DNA of 63,947 nt from Anaerolineales bacterium (GCA_016927315.1 JAFGMV010000018.1:1-63947); one strand, 5' to 3'. Shown: positions 10,170-20,179, numbered from the stretch's first letter. The notes: generated by a model from the sequence alone, not told the origin. Translations and numbers: made by a program.

Positions 10170-11795
10170 ATGACTCTATCCGCGCTTGTAGTAACACCAC
10201 ACACCAGCTTTGGAGAACTGATCTGTCAGAGTTTGGAGGAGACAGGCTCTTACCGCGTTCATATCGTCCCAAACCAGGAAACCGCAGTCAGCTGCCTGTT
10301 GGATTTTGATTGCTCGATGGCTTTCCTCGATATGGACCTGAAGGAAGTCGATGTCGAAAAGATCGGTTTGGCCTTGCGTGAGATCAATGAAGAACTTATG
10401 TTGGTAATTATTTCAAGTGAAAAACACCCTCCTACGCTGGATAGTCTTCGTCCCTGGCTCCTGCTACATAAACCTTTTTATTTACCGGATCTGCTGCAAA
10501 TGTTGGGCGAACTGCCTCCGGAAAGTGTCCAGCCTGCGAGTCAGGACCAAAGCAGGGTCTCGATGCCTGCGTCAGGAAATCGAACTGACACGGATATGCC
10601 ATTCTGGATGGGAGACGTTACCAAAGCCGCCCAATACCTGACGCGCCTGACGCTCGAATCTTCAGCCCAAGCGGCGTTGGTGAACCGTGACAGCAGTCTG
10701 TGGGCCTATGCGGGGCAGCTTTCACAGGGTGCGGCGAAAGAATTATCGGTTACGATTTCCAATCATTGGGATAATCAAAACGGAACAGACTTACTGCGTT
10801 TTGTGCGCCTGGACGCGACCAATGCAGAGCATATGATCTATGCCACATTGCTGGATGAGTTAAATGGGGCGGTTCTTGCACTGGTCTTTGATGCCGAGAC
10901 TCCTTTCGGGACTATCCGCCAGCAAGCCAGCCGTTTGTTGCAGTCTGTTTTGCCGGACGAAGAGAAGGAAGCCAAGAAGACGGGTCTGGCCAGGAACGAT
11001 TTCTGGGATACCGACGAGGATGATAATGAAGATATCCCCTTGATTTCAGATATCCTCAGCTCTGTTCCACCGCCCAAGCCCAATTATGTAGAACCGGCCT
11101 CAGAATCGTTCGGTTTTACCCGCCCATCCAAGCCCGGACATGATCCCAACTTCAGCTTTGAATCTTCCCCCGCGATCCAGATCAGAGATCTGCTGGGGAC
11201 TGAACAACCGGTAAATCTAGAAACCCGGAAGAGCGTCTCCGGAAGGAATGTGATTGATGACGAGTTGGCTGTAACAATGCCATCCAAATCCAAACCGCGG
11301 CCTGCAGCCCCGGGTGAATTGGATGCAACCTTACCGAACGCAGCACCTGAAGAAGCTGGCCATATCGTTTTAGAACCCGTTTCACCGGCCCTTTACAAAC
11401 TTTCCTATGCCTGTTTGTTGATTCCCCGATTTAAATCCAACTACCTGACGGGTGATATCGCCGATAAGTTGGCTGCTTGGTTGCCGGAAATTTGTGTAGC
11501 CTTTGGCTGGCGGTTGGAATTCCAGGCTGTCCGCCCGGAGTATTTGCAATGGGTGGTCAATGTGCCCCCAGCAACATCCCCTGGGCATTTGATGCGAGTG
11601 ATGCGCCAGCAGACTTCAGAAAGACTGTTTAATGAGTTCGGTCGCCTTAAGAAGCAAAATCCCTCCGGCGATTTCTGGGCACCTGGTTACTTGATTATGG
11701 GGGGCACGCAGCCTCATCCGTCTCAACTGGTTAAAGATTATCTGAAGCAAACCCGCCAGCGACAGGGGCTGGATCGGGATCGTTTGCAGCGATAA
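10170..11795 (+). CDS. Receiver-like protein with a domesticated IS200-type TnpA domain
   Basis: A 541-residue cytoplasmic protein. Residues 1-115 resemble a response-regulator receiver, with a hydrophobic strand ending in LDMDL and a LHKPF segment at the expected Lys. Residues about 140-270 form a roadblock/LC7-like alpha-beta region. A Pro- and acid-rich linker (about 275-400) follows. Residues 405-541 match IS200/IS605 TnpA: TGDIADKLAAWLPEIC, GWRLEFQAVRP, SPGHLMRVM, FWAPGYL, VKDYLKQ. The HUH pair is lost (RPEYLQ, with Y458 and Q460 in place of the His residues), while the catalytic-position Tyr524 remains. It is therefore probably a DNA-binding regulator, not a transposase. It ends 27 bp before polA. 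Confidence 0.75.
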   Translation: MTLSALVVTPHTSFGELICQSLEETGSYRVHIVPNQETAVSCLLDFDCSMAFLDMDLKEVDVEKIGLALREINEELMLVIISSEKHPPTLDSLRPWLLLHKPFYLPDLLQMLGELPPESVQPASQDQSRVSMPASGNRTDTDMPFWMGDVTKAAQYLTRLTLESSAQAALVNRDSSLWAYAGQLSQGAAKELSVTISNHWDNQNGTDLLRFVRLDATNAEHMIYATLLDELNGAVLALVFDAETPFGTIRQQASRLLQSVLPDEEKEAKKTGLARNDFWDTDEDDNEDIPLISDILSSVPPPKPNYVEPASESFGFTRPSKPGHDPNFSFESSPAIQIRDLLGTEQPVNLETRKSVSGRNVIDDELAVTMPSKSKPRPAAPGELDATLPNAAPEEAGHIVLEPVSPALYKLSYACLLIPRFKSNYLTGDIADKLAAWLPEICVAFGWRLEFQAVRPEYLQWVVNVPPATSPGHLMRVMRQQTSERLFNEFGRLKKQNPSGDFWAPGYLIMGGTQPHPSQLVKDYLKQTRQRQGLDRDRLQR

Positions 11796-11822
11796 TCAAC
11801 ACAAGGTATAACCCTAAAAATT

Positions 11823-14600
11823 ATGCCGCCTACGATATATTTACTTGATGGACACGCGCTTGCTTACCGGGCATATTTTGCCTTGAGCGCTGCCGGCAGT
11901 CAGCGTTGGCAGACACCTTCAGGGGAACCAACCGCCGGCGTTTATGGGTTCGCCAGTACGCTGCTGCGAATTCTCGAACAGGAGAAACCAGATTATATCG
12001 CTGTGGCTTTTGATACGGGGAAAACTTTCCGGGATGAGATTTTTCCTGAATATAAAGCAACTCGCGAAAAAATGCCTGAAGACTTGCGGCCGCAGATCGA
12101 GCGAATTCGTATCCTGGTAGATACATTCAATATTCCTCGGATTGAGATGCAGGGCTATGAGGCCGATGATGTTCTGGGAAGTCTGGCGCGCATTGCAGTT
12201 GAGAATGGGTTAGGGGTCAAGATCATCACGGGTGATCGTGACCTGCTGCAGTTGGTCAATGAGCGCGTGATTGTAAATTTGCCCGGTAAATCTATGAGTG
12301 ATGCCAAAGACTATATTACTGCCGAACAGGTTCGAGAGTACTTTGGCGTCCGTCCCGACCAAGTGGTGGATTACAAAGCATTGGTGGGCGATAATTCCGA
12401 CAATATCCCCGGGGTTCCGGGAGTGGGGGAAAAGACAGCTCAAAAATTGCTGGATACCTATGAAACGCTAGATGAGGTATATGCTCACCTAGCAGAGATC
12501 GAGGCGCGCTGGAGCAAGAAGCTGGAAGAAGGAAAAGACTTGGCGTATATGAGCCGTGACCTGGCCCAGATCCATACAGACCTGCCGGTTGAGCTTGACC
12601 TCGAACAGGCTCGGGTAGAGCGTTATGATCCATCAGTTGTTCAGGCATTATTTCGCGAGCTCCAGTTCAATTCACTGATTGGGCGTCTCGAAAAGTTGAC
12701 CCGGGTGGTAACCCCCGTCAGTGGGCAACAGATGACCTTGTTTGACTCCCCGACCGTGTTATCAGAACCCAGGCCGTCGCTGTTGATTGACGTCTGGGTG
12801 GTAGATACTCCGGACGCCCTAGAAGAGCTGGTCGCCAAACTTCAGGCAGCGGAAGTGATTGCCTTTGATACAGAGACAACCTCTACCGACGAAATACAGG
12901 CTCAACTGGTTGGGATATCCCTGGCGGTCAATGCGGGTACCGGGTATTACATTCCGGTCGGTCATTCATCTGGTCGGAACCTGCCGGTCGATCAGGTTAT
13001 CTCGGCGCTTAAGGCACCCATGTCAGATGCAAACATCAGGAAAGTAGCCCATAACATTAAATATGACTACATCCTCCTGGAACGTTATGGCTTACGGGTT
13101 GCTCCGCTTTCCTTTGATACCATGCTGGCTGAATTCCTGATCAATCCGGCATCACGTACGCTGGGGCTCAAGAACCTGGCTATGGCTCGTCTGGGCGAAG
13201 AGATGACGAAAATCGAGACCCTGGTCGGTTCCGGGAAAAGCCAGACCAGCATGGCAGAAGTGAATATAGAAACGGCGGCTGCATATGCAGCTGCAGACGC
13301 AGAAGTATGCCTGCGGTTAATGCCCTTATTGCTGGATGATCTGAAGCGTGTCGAGGGGCAGAAACTGCTTGATGAGATCGAGATGCCCCTGGTTGAAGTG
13401 CTGGCTGGGATGGAGATGAACGGAATTCTCCTTGACCTGCCATTCCTGGAAGAGATGTCTCAAGAACTGCAGACCCGTCTGGAAGAAATTGAAAAGCAGG
13501 TCTATGACCTGGTAGGAAAGGTTTTCAACCTTAATTCCACGCAGCAGCTTTCGGAAGTGCTTTTCTCTCGCCTGGGTCTTAGCCCACCAGACCGGACGCG
13601 AAAAACAACCAGCGGTCATTATTCGACCTCAGCTGATGTGCTTGAAGCCATGCGTGGACAGCATTCTGTGGTTGACCTGATCCTCGAGCATCGTGAACTG
13701 GCCAAACTGAAATCCACCTATGTGGATGCGCTTCCGGATGCAATCAATCCCGGGACGGGCCGCGTGCATACCTCGTATAACCAGACCGGTGCGGTCACAG
13801 GCCGGATTGCTTCGTCCAACCCGAATCTGCAGAATATTCCCATCAGGACCGAATTGGGGCGCCGAGTAAGGAATGGTTTTATCGCTGCGCCAGGCAACAT
13901 TTTATTGGCTGTCGATTATTCACAGATCGAACTTCGTATTGTTGCCCACATGGCGAACGATAACGCGATGTTGGCAGCCTTTCGATCTGGACAGGATATC
14001 CATGCTACTACGGCGGCGGCGATTTATGATGTAGCGCTGGATAAGGTGACCAGGGAACAACGCCGCCATGCGAAAGCCATTAACTTTGGCCTGATTTATG
14101 GCATGTCACCCTTTGGGTTGACAAGAACGACAGATCTGACATTGTCAGAAGCAGAAAACTTTGTGGCTGCTTATTTCAGACAATTCCCTGGTGTCAAGAA
14201 GTATCTGGATAATACCCGAAAGCTGGCAGCCGACCAGGGGTACGTGGCGACTCTGCTTGGACGCAGGCGCTACTTCCCGGCGCTCCAGACTAATATGAAC
14301 CGCAACCTGAAGAACCGCGAAGAGCGTGAAGCGATTAACGCTCCGGTGCAGGGAACTGCGGCAGATATCATGAAAATCGCGATGCTGCATATCCCAGTTG
14401 TCCTGAAAAAGGCCGGCTTACATGGACGTATGCTGTTGCAGGTACATGATGAAATTGTACTCGAGTGTCCGCAGCAGGAACTGGAACCGTCGGTCCGTTT
14501 GGTCCAGCACGCTATGGAAACTGCTTATCAACTGGAGATCCCTCTTTCTACTGAAGCCCGGTGGGGTAAACGATGGGGAGAAATGCAAGTATTCAAATAG
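11823..14600 (+). CDS. polA: DNA polymerase I
   Basis: A 925-residue family A polymerase for Okazaki fragment processing and repair. The 5' nuclease (about 1-290) has KATREKMPEDLRPQ, GYEADDVLG, TGDRDLLQLV and the GVPGVGEKTA helix-hairpin-helix. The 3'-5' exonuclease (about 330-510) retains its metal ligands: DTETT, HNIKYD and the YAAADAE Exo III motif, so proofreading is expected, unlike Taq polymerase. The polymerase domain shows TGRIASSNPNLQNIP, motif A DYSQIELR, the O helix RRHAKAINFGLIYG and motif C QVHDEIVLE. It sits between the receiver/TnpA-like gene (27 bp upstream) and a TPR gene (about 40 bp downstream), perhaps in one transcript. Confidence 0.96.
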   Translation: MPPTIYLLDGHALAYRAYFALSAAGSQRWQTPSGEPTAGVYGFASTLLRILEQEKPDYIAVAFDTGKTFRDEIFPEYKATREKMPEDLRPQIERIRILVDTFNIPRIEMQGYEADDVLGSLARIAVENGLGVKIITGDRDLLQLVNERVIVNLPGKSMSDAKDYITAEQVREYFGVRPDQVVDYKALVGDNSDNIPGVPGVGEKTAQKLLDTYETLDEVYAHLAEIEARWSKKLEEGKDLAYMSRDLAQIHTDLPVELDLEQARVERYDPSVVQALFRELQFNSLIGRLEKLTRVVTPVSGQQMTLFDSPTVLSEPRPSLLIDVWVVDTPDALEELVAKLQAAEVIAFDTETTSTDEIQAQLVGISLAVNAGTGYYIPVGHSSGRNLPVDQVISALKAPMSDANIRKVAHNIKYDYILLERYGLRVAPLSFDTMLAEFLINPASRTLGLKNLAMARLGEEMTKIETLVGSGKSQTSMAEVNIETAAAYAAADAEVCLRLMPLLLDDLKRVEGQKLLDEIEMPLVEVLAGMEMNGILLDLPFLEEMSQELQTRLEEIEKQVYDLVGKVFNLNSTQQLSEVLFSRLGLSPPDRTRKTTSGHYSTSADVLEAMRGQHSVVDLILEHRELAKLKSTYVDALPDAINPGTGRVHTSYNQTGAVTGRIASSNPNLQNIPIRTELGRRVRNGFIAAPGNILLAVDYSQIELRIVAHMANDNAMLAAFRSGQDIHATTAAAIYDVALDKVTREQRRHAKAINFGLIYGMSPFGLTRTTDLTLSEAENFVAAYFRQFPGVKKYLDNTRKLAADQGYVATLLGRRRYFPALQTNMNRNLKNREEREAINAPVQGTAADIMKIAMLHIPVVLKKAGLHGRMLLQVHDEIVLECPQQELEPSVRLVQHAMETAYQLEIPLSTEARWGKRWGEMQVFK

Positions 14601-14644
14601 TGTAAAATTAGAGTATCTGTAATAAATTTATGTTGAGAGAGTTC

Positions 14645-16960
14645 ATGGCCGGTAGCGAAGAAGTATTTCGAAATGCAATGAATGAGGGCCATTCAGCGGC
14701 CTGGGATCAGGATTGGGGCAAGGCAGCTGTTGCGTATAAAAAGGCTCTGGATGAGTTTCCTGAACACCCAAAAGCCCTCAACAGTCTGGCTTTGGCATTG
14801 TTCCAGTTTCAAAGTTACGAGAAAGCGCTGGAAGTATATCAGCACGTATCGCAAATTTCTCCTGATGACCCGATCCCGCTTGAGAAAATTGCCCAGCTTT
14901 CAGAGCGGCTGGGAGACCTGAAAGGCGCTATCGATAAAGCCCTGGCCGCTGCCAAGCTTTTCCTTGATCAAAAGAATGCCAATAAGGCTGTTGAGAATTG
15001 GGTGCGAGTAACCCAATTGGATCCAGAGCATATTGTCGCGCATTCACGCTTGGCGATGATTCACGAGCGTTTGGGGCATAAATCGCAGGCTGCAACTGAA
15101 TACATGGCAGTTGCCAGCTTGGTCCAGCGTTCCGGGAACATGGAAAAGACTTTTGAGTTGATGAATAAAGCTGTTGAGTTGATGCCCAAGAGTCCCGAGA
15201 TCAATCAGGCAATGTCTTTACTCAAGTCCGGGCAGCTGCTGCCCAAACCGGCGCGTCTGAAAGGGGGGACGGGCCCCATCATGATGGCCAGCGTTAAAAA
15301 GCTCGATGTAAAGACTGAGCCAGCTGAGAGTTCATTGGATCCTGTTGCCGAGTCGAGTAAGATTGCCCTGACCAAACTAGCTGAGATTCTTTTTGAGTAT
15401 TCAGATGAAAGTGATGTTGCTCAGGCGCGCCGGGGGTTGCAGGCTATTGTAAAAGGTACGGGGCAATTATCCCTGAAACAGGCAGAACAGACCAAGATTG
15501 TAATGCATCTCGGACAGGCTATCGATGCCCGTACCAAGAACCAGGATTCTGAAGCAGCTGATGAACTCGAGCATGCATTGACTTTGGGTTTTGACCACCC
15601 TGCTTTGTTTTTTGAGTTGGGCGCTCTGCGGGCTAAACAGGAACGGGTTGAAAGTGCCCTTCGGCATCTACAGCATGCTGTCCGGCATAAAGACCTGGCT
15701 TTGGGAGCCCGCTTATTAATGAGCGAACTAATGCACAAGCAGGGACGTACTTCAGAAGCGGCTTTAGAATATCTGGAAGCCCTCAAGCTGGCTGATGCAC
15801 AGGTAGTACCGGAAGAGGTATCCGATGAATTGCGCCAGTTATATGAACCCCTGGTTGAAGCCGTTCGGGCTCAATCCGATGACAGCAAACTGGATCAAAT
15901 TTGTAAGAACGTAAGACAATTGCTGATGCAGCCGCACTGGCGGGAATATGTGCAGACGGCTCGTGAACAATTGCCAGCCCAGGTGGGTGACCTACCGGTT
16001 CCATTGGCGGAAGTATTGATCCAGACTGAGAGCGGCCAGGTGCTGGAAGAGATCAATTATGTACACCAATTAGCACGCCAGGGCTATTTGCGTAGTGCAA
16101 TGGACCAGGCCTTTCACGCATTGAAATCGGCTCCAACTTATTTACCGCTGCATACCTTGATGGGGGAATTGTTAATCCAGGAAGGCCATACCACCCAGGC
16201 CATTAATAAGTTTTCTGTGGTAGCCCGGGCTTACAGTGTGCGCGGAGAAACAGTTCAGGCTACAAAGATGCTGCGCCGAATTATCCAATTGGCTCCTATG
16301 GATCTCTCAGCCCGTACCAACCTGATCGAACAGCTCGCTGCCCATGGTCAGACAGATGAAGCGGTCAATGAGTATATGGATCTGTCCGAAATCTACTATC
16401 GACTGGCGGAGTTGGATATGGCCCGAAAAACCTATACGACTGCCCTGCGGCTTGTGCAGCAAACCAATGCCGACCGTGATTGGAATGTTCGGATCTTACG
16501 GCGTATGGCCGACATCGATATGCAGCGCCTGGATTGGAAGCAGGCTTTACGAGTTTACGAACAGATCAGGACCTTGCGACCCGATGATGATGCCGTGCGC
16601 AAGAGTTTGGTCGATCTGAACCTGCGCCTGGGACAATCGACTCAGGCCATTTCAGAGCTTGAAAACTACCTGACCCATCTGGAAATTAATAACCGCAAAC
16701 CGGATGCAATTGTATTTTTAGAGGACCTTGTAAAAGAGAACGGTGCGCAGGTGATCTTGCGACGGGCCTTGGCACAGCAGTATCGAGATGCTGGCAGGAT
16801 CGAAGAAGCAATATCTCAGTTGGATGCTGTTGGCGAAACACTGTTGGAATCCGGTAATCGAGATGGGGCAATCGAAGCCATCCATATGATCATTGGGATG
16901 AATCCGCCTAACCTGGAAGACTATCAACAACTTCTGGTCCAGTTACAGCAGGGCGGGTAA
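14645..16960 (+). CDS. Large tetratricopeptide-repeat protein
   Basis: This protein of about 771 residues is built of TPR repeats, a scaffold for protein-protein contacts. Repeats are clear in the first 180 residues (WGKAAVAYKKALDEFPEHPKA, YEKALEVYQHV, DLKGAIDKALAAA), around residues 300-390 and from about 490 to the end (STQAISELENYL, IEEAISQLDAVG). No catalytic domain, signal peptide or membrane segment is seen. A GAGAGAG ribosome-binding site sits just before ATG 14645; an in-frame ATG at 14630 lacks one. The gene follows polA by about 45 bp. Specific role unknown. Confidence 0.82.
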   Translation: MAGSEEVFRNAMNEGHSAAWDQDWGKAAVAYKKALDEFPEHPKALNSLALALFQFQSYEKALEVYQHVSQISPDDPIPLEKIAQLSERLGDLKGAIDKALAAAKLFLDQKNANKAVENWVRVTQLDPEHIVAHSRLAMIHERLGHKSQAATEYMAVASLVQRSGNMEKTFELMNKAVELMPKSPEINQAMSLLKSGQLLPKPARLKGGTGPIMMASVKKLDVKTEPAESSLDPVAESSKIALTKLAEILFEYSDESDVAQARRGLQAIVKGTGQLSLKQAEQTKIVMHLGQAIDARTKNQDSEAADELEHALTLGFDHPALFFELGALRAKQERVESALRHLQHAVRHKDLALGARLLMSELMHKQGRTSEAALEYLEALKLADAQVVPEEVSDELRQLYEPLVEAVRAQSDDSKLDQICKNVRQLLMQPHWREYVQTAREQLPAQVGDLPVPLAEVLIQTESGQVLEEINYVHQLARQGYLRSAMDQAFHALKSAPTYLPLHTLMGELLIQEGHTTQAINKFSVVARAYSVRGETVQATKMLRRIIQLAPMDLSARTNLIEQLAAHGQTDEAVNEYMDLSEIYYRLAELDMARKTYTTALRLVQQTNADRDWNVRILRRMADIDMQRLDWKQALRVYEQIRTLRPDDDAVRKSLVDLNLRLGQSTQAISELENYLTHLEINNRKPDAIVFLEDLVKENGAQVILRRALAQQYRDAGRIEEAISQLDAVGETLLESGNRDGAIEAIHMIIGMNPPNLEDYQQLLVQLQQGG

Positions 16961-17019
16961 GAAGTTCTTTGGTATGTAGTAATTTGAGTTCATTGTTCAA
17001 TCCTGAAAGATGGTGACCC

Positions 17020-18312
17020 ATGATAAATCGTAATAGGAAGATATTAGCCGTTTTATCCTTGAACCTAGTGTTTTTCTTTGGCTTGGCAACTCCTGTGAAG
17101 GCCCAAGAAATTATTTATGGTGATACTGTCCCGGAGGGGCAGACGGTAGAAGGGGATATTCTCCTCACCGGGCAGGAGGTTGTCATTGCTGGGAAAGTCA
17201 ACGGTAATGTCTTTGTGGCTGGGAATAGCGTTGAACTTCGTGAAACAGGCGAGATCAACGGCAGCCTAGTGGTAGTGGGTCAGATTGTTAGAATCAATGG
17301 GACCATCACTGGCGGGGCTTATGCTGCTGGTTTGCATGTGGTCCTGCAGCCCGATGGGCATTTGGAGCGGGATCTGTATATGGCCGGTGTAGGTGTACAG
17401 ACCCTGTTTGGGGCACGGATTGAGCGTGATCTTTATTCAGTTGCCGTTTTACAAGGTGAATTCTTTGGCTATATCGGTCGTGATCCGCATATAATCGATG
17501 GCCCTCTTGGTATTTTCAACAGTGTTGTTCGTTCACTGGATCTTGGAATCTCAGAGGTAGAGTTTTATTTTGATACAACCCAGCCATCAGTGAAAGAAGA
17601 ACCAGCCCCCTCAAGTTTAATTCCAGTGCGAGCCCGTCAGAGTTTATCGGCCGCCCCTGGCTTCGAAGGAAAAGGCTTCGACTGGGGGAACTGGGGGCTG
17701 CGTATTCTGCGTCGCTGGTTTTCCCTGTTTGTGGTCGGTTTGTTTGTATTGTGGTTGTGGTGTCAACCATTTGAAGAATCAACCCAATTCCTTGAGACCA
17801 ATCCTCTCGTATTACTGTTGATTGGCCTGATCGTAATGATTTTGATGGTTGCCCTGATCCTTATCGCTTTCGTTATTGTTGTCCCGCTCATATTTGCTAT
17901 AGGTCTGGGAATGGGCTATCTGGGATTATGGGGATTATCGTTGATCTTCTGGACGCTGGTCTTTTCATCTCTCTCGGTCTTGGTTTTGGCTATCTGGACC
18001 ACGATTGTATTCGGCAGCAAGTTGATTGTGGTATATTGGGCAGTTCGATGGCTGTTCAGGAAGTTTGTCCCTGCTGCCGCGGGATATAAGCTGCTGGTAA
18101 TCTTGGTCGGGTCAATTTTATTTGTCCTGCTGCGTTCTGTGCCGTATTTGGGAGACCTGCTGATAAACCCATTGGTAATGATCACTGGCCTGGGCGCTGC
18201 TGGCTGGTTGTTGTACCATAAGAGCCGAGGTACCCTGGATGACGTCATGGTTGTACCGTTAGAACTGGCATCGACTGGTAAAGTTGCTAGGAGTAAAAAA
18301 ACAAGTAACTAA
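17020..18312 (+). CDS. Bactofilin-like repeat protein with C-terminal membrane domain
   Basis: A 430-residue exported protein. A signal peptide (about 1-28, ending VKAQ) precedes about 150 residues of short beta-helical repeats typical of polymer-forming bactofilins: VEGDILLTGQEVVIAGKV, GNVFVAGNSVEL, GSLVVVGQIVRING. A hydrophilic linker (about 180-225) leads to a membrane domain with about five segments (near 235-252, 262-295, 298-320, 325-345 and 365-400). Bactofilins are usually cytoplasmic; here the repeats are predicted outside, anchored by the membrane part. Similar architectures occur as uncharacterised proteins in Chloroflexota. It stands alone, with a perfect 16-bp hairpin after it. 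Confidence 0.75.
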   Translation: MINRNRKILAVLSLNLVFFFGLATPVKAQEIIYGDTVPEGQTVEGDILLTGQEVVIAGKVNGNVFVAGNSVELRETGEINGSLVVVGQIVRINGTITGGAYAAGLHVVLQPDGHLERDLYMAGVGVQTLFGARIERDLYSVAVLQGEFFGYIGRDPHIIDGPLGIFNSVVRSLDLGISEVEFYFDTTQPSVKEEPAPSSLIPVRARQSLSAAPGFEGKGFDWGNWGLRILRRWFSLFVVGLFVLWLWCQPFEESTQFLETNPLVLLLIGLIVMILMVALILIAFVIVVPLIFAIGLGMGYLGLWGLSLIFWTLVFSSLSVLVLAIWTTIVFGSKLIVVYWAVRWLFRKFVPAAAGYKLLVILVGSILFVLLRSVPYLGDLLINPLVMITGLGAAGWLLYHKSRGTLDDVMVVPLELASTGKVARSKKTSN

Positions 18313-18330
18313 ACTTCCTTCGCAAGACAA

Positions 18331-18366
18331 ATCACAAGAGCCGCCTGGATAGGCGGCTCTTGTGAT
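18331..18366. terminator. Strong hairpin between convergent genes
   Basis: A perfect 16-bp stem (18331-18346 with 18351-18366) with a GGAT loop lies 18 bp after the bactofilin-like gene and 84 bp from the end of the opposing DUF92 gene. No T-run follows on the plus strand, so it may act by RNA stabilisation or as a weak terminator. Confidence 0.75.
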
Positions 18367-18449
18367 GAGGATATTTGCTGCAGTGAAATTTCAATATTTC
18401 TGTATGGTTCCGAAACATTCCCAGGAGGAATTTATTTGTTTGGAGCTCA

Positions 18450-19265
18450 TTATGAAAGGGAAAATATTACCAGAGCGACCAACATCCCCACAGTTCCACA
18501 GGCAAAGTTGACCCAGTCATTATCCAGCCAGATCCAGCCGCGGATTTGTATAGTCTCTGTACCACAGGTATGCTTCGGATAGCGTTCAGTTTCCTTCTCG
18601 CAAAACGGGCAGTGGTAAATAGCCTGGACAGTTGCCCCCAGATATGAATCGAACAACGACCCGGCAAATCCACCTGAAGTGACGGTAAACAAGGTTATCC
18701 AGAAGCAGCCATCATGGGGGGAGAACCATCCGGCCAGAAGCCCGATCAGACCGGCGCCTGCCAGGGTGGCTAGTGTCCCGACCAGCGACACACCGCCTGA
18801 AGTACCCTTTTCCACTATCTTTCTCGGTTGGGTGATCAACCGTGGTTCACTTGGATTGAGCACACCCAACTCGGTAGCCCATGTGTCAGCATTGACTGCT
18901 GCCAGTGAGGCTGCAAAGGCGATCCAGACCCAGTTTGCTTGCGGTAGGAAGAAATGTAGTCCAGCAAAAAGCGTTGCCAGGCCGCCATTGCCAAATACCT
19001 GTCCGATATCCCGCTGCCCCCCTTTGGAATACTTCTCAGTTAGACCGTCTTTTTGATTTTTGAAAGTGCGAGTCAGCAAGGTGGATGTGATAAAGAAAGC
19101 CAGCAGCAGGATGGCCCACTGCCAACCTCCAAGACCAAATATGACTGTCCCTACAAGGATGGTCCCGAATGCGCCGCTGCGGCTGAGGCTGCGAGCCTGG
19201 TATGCGATCAGGGCAATGAGTAATGCAAGAAAGAAGGCGAGAGAGATTTGGAGTAACGGGCTCAT
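18450..19265 (-). CDS. DUF92 (TIGR00297) integral membrane protein
   Basis: A protein of about 271 residues in the DUF92/TIGR00297 family, conserved from bacteria to plants, where members such as VTE6 are phytyl-phosphate kinases. It has six or more membrane segments. The conserved cytoplasmic motifs are visible: GGQRDIGQVFGNGG, ADTWATELG and GTSGGVSLVGT. A Cys-rich loop near residue 215 (CPFCEKETERYPKHTCG) resembles a small zinc-binding site. The ATG at 19265 is chosen over an earlier one because it overlaps the upstream stop as ATGA, implying translational coupling. A prenyl-alcohol phosphate kinase role is possible but unproven. Confidence 0.82.
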   Translation of the reverse strand: MSPLLQISLAFFLALLIALIAYQARSLSRSGAFGTILVGTVIFGLGGWQWAILLLAFFITSTLLTRTFKNQKDGLTEKYSKGGQRDIGQVFGNGGLATLFAGLHFFLPQANWVWIAFAASLAAVNADTWATELGVLNPSEPRLITQPRKIVEKGTSGGVSLVGTLATLAGAGLIGLLAGWFSPHDGCFWITLFTVTSGGFAGSLFDSYLGATVQAIYHCPFCEKETERYPKHTCGTETIQIRGWIWLDNDWVNFACGTVGMLVALVIFSLS

Positions 19266-20179
19266 GCTGCCGTTGAATTTGAGATAATGAATAATACATC
19301 GCCCAGGAAGATGATCGCCGTTAGTGTGCTGGTTCCCCAAAGGGCGAATGACAGGGGGCGGTATTTGATGTCACGATAGAGATAGAGACCTGCTATCCAA
19401 CTGATCAAGGACAGGAAAGTACTGATTAACGGTAGAAGGATTAATTGTACGGCTGGAACCGGGTTGAGCGGTATGCCTGATGGGGAGTAACCCAGAGATA
19501 CCTGCTGCAGGGAAGGGGTTTGCAGGGTAACCCAGATCAGCAGTGCCAGATTGAGCAGAATACTGCTGATCCAGAGGGCACGCGTCAGGGGGGGCTGCCA
19601 GGCGCGGGCGATCAAGAAAGTTGGGTAAACAGAACGTCCTTCCCCGGGAGTGAGACTGCCCAATTCAATAGAGCGTTGAAAGGTCCGCACGAAACCAGCG
19701 GCATCACTGGGAGAGATAGCAAAGATATGCCGGGCAGTGGCGACCAGAAGCAGGTTACGTGTACCAGATGCCAGGAATTCAACGGATCCCAGGTCGGGAT
19801 GATGACAGTTCCCAAGCAAGGCCCCTGGCAGGCTGAGCCAGGGCAGCCGTAGGGGAATGTTCAGATCAGTAGCCGGCCGGACCCATTCGATATCCGAAAG
19901 TGGGATATCTTCGTACCGCAGTCCCCAACGGATGGTCAGGTTATCCCGGCTGATCTTGTAATTGGCCTGTATCAGTGCATAAGTTCTGTAGATGAAATAG
20001 GGCAGGGGAGCAAAGGTAGAGAGCATCACCAACAGGTAAAGGATAAAATCTGGCCCTACCAGGGCGCTGCCAAGATTTATGAAACTCCAAGATGCTGCCG
20101 CAGCCAGCACTATGTCGATGGCGATGAGTAGGATCAGGCCTTTCTGCCGGGATGGATGGAATTCGGATGGTTTGTTCAT
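19262..20179 (-). CDS. Membrane protein with bacterial PH-like domain
   Basis: A 305-residue protein. Two membrane segments near residues 16-34 and 42-62 are followed by a bacterial PH-type module: a YKISRDNLTIRWGLRYEDIPL strand block and a later TARHIFAISPSDAAGFVRTF block. Two or three further C-terminal segments follow (about 205-222, 242-265, 278-298). The arrangement matches DUF-type PH proteins (YdbS/YdbT-like) of unknown function in the membrane. Its stop overlaps the DUF92 start by 4 bp, and it starts 5 bp after the aminotransferase stop, forming a tight operon. No regulatory site is apparent. Confidence 0.72.
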   Translation of the reverse strand: MNKPSEFHPSRQKGLILLIAIDIVLAAAASWSFINLGSALVGPDFILYLLVMLSTFAPLPYFIYRTYALIQANYKISRDNLTIRWGLRYEDIPLSDIEWVRPATDLNIPLRLPWLSLPGALLGNCHHPDLGSVEFLASGTRNLLLVATARHIFAISPSDAAGFVRTFQRSIELGSLTPGEGRSVYPTFLIARAWQPPLTRALWISSILLNLALLIWVTLQTPSLQQVSLGYSPSGIPLNPVPAVQLILLPLISTFLSLISWIAGLYLYRDIKYRPLSFALWGTSTLTAIIFLGDVLFIISNSTAA

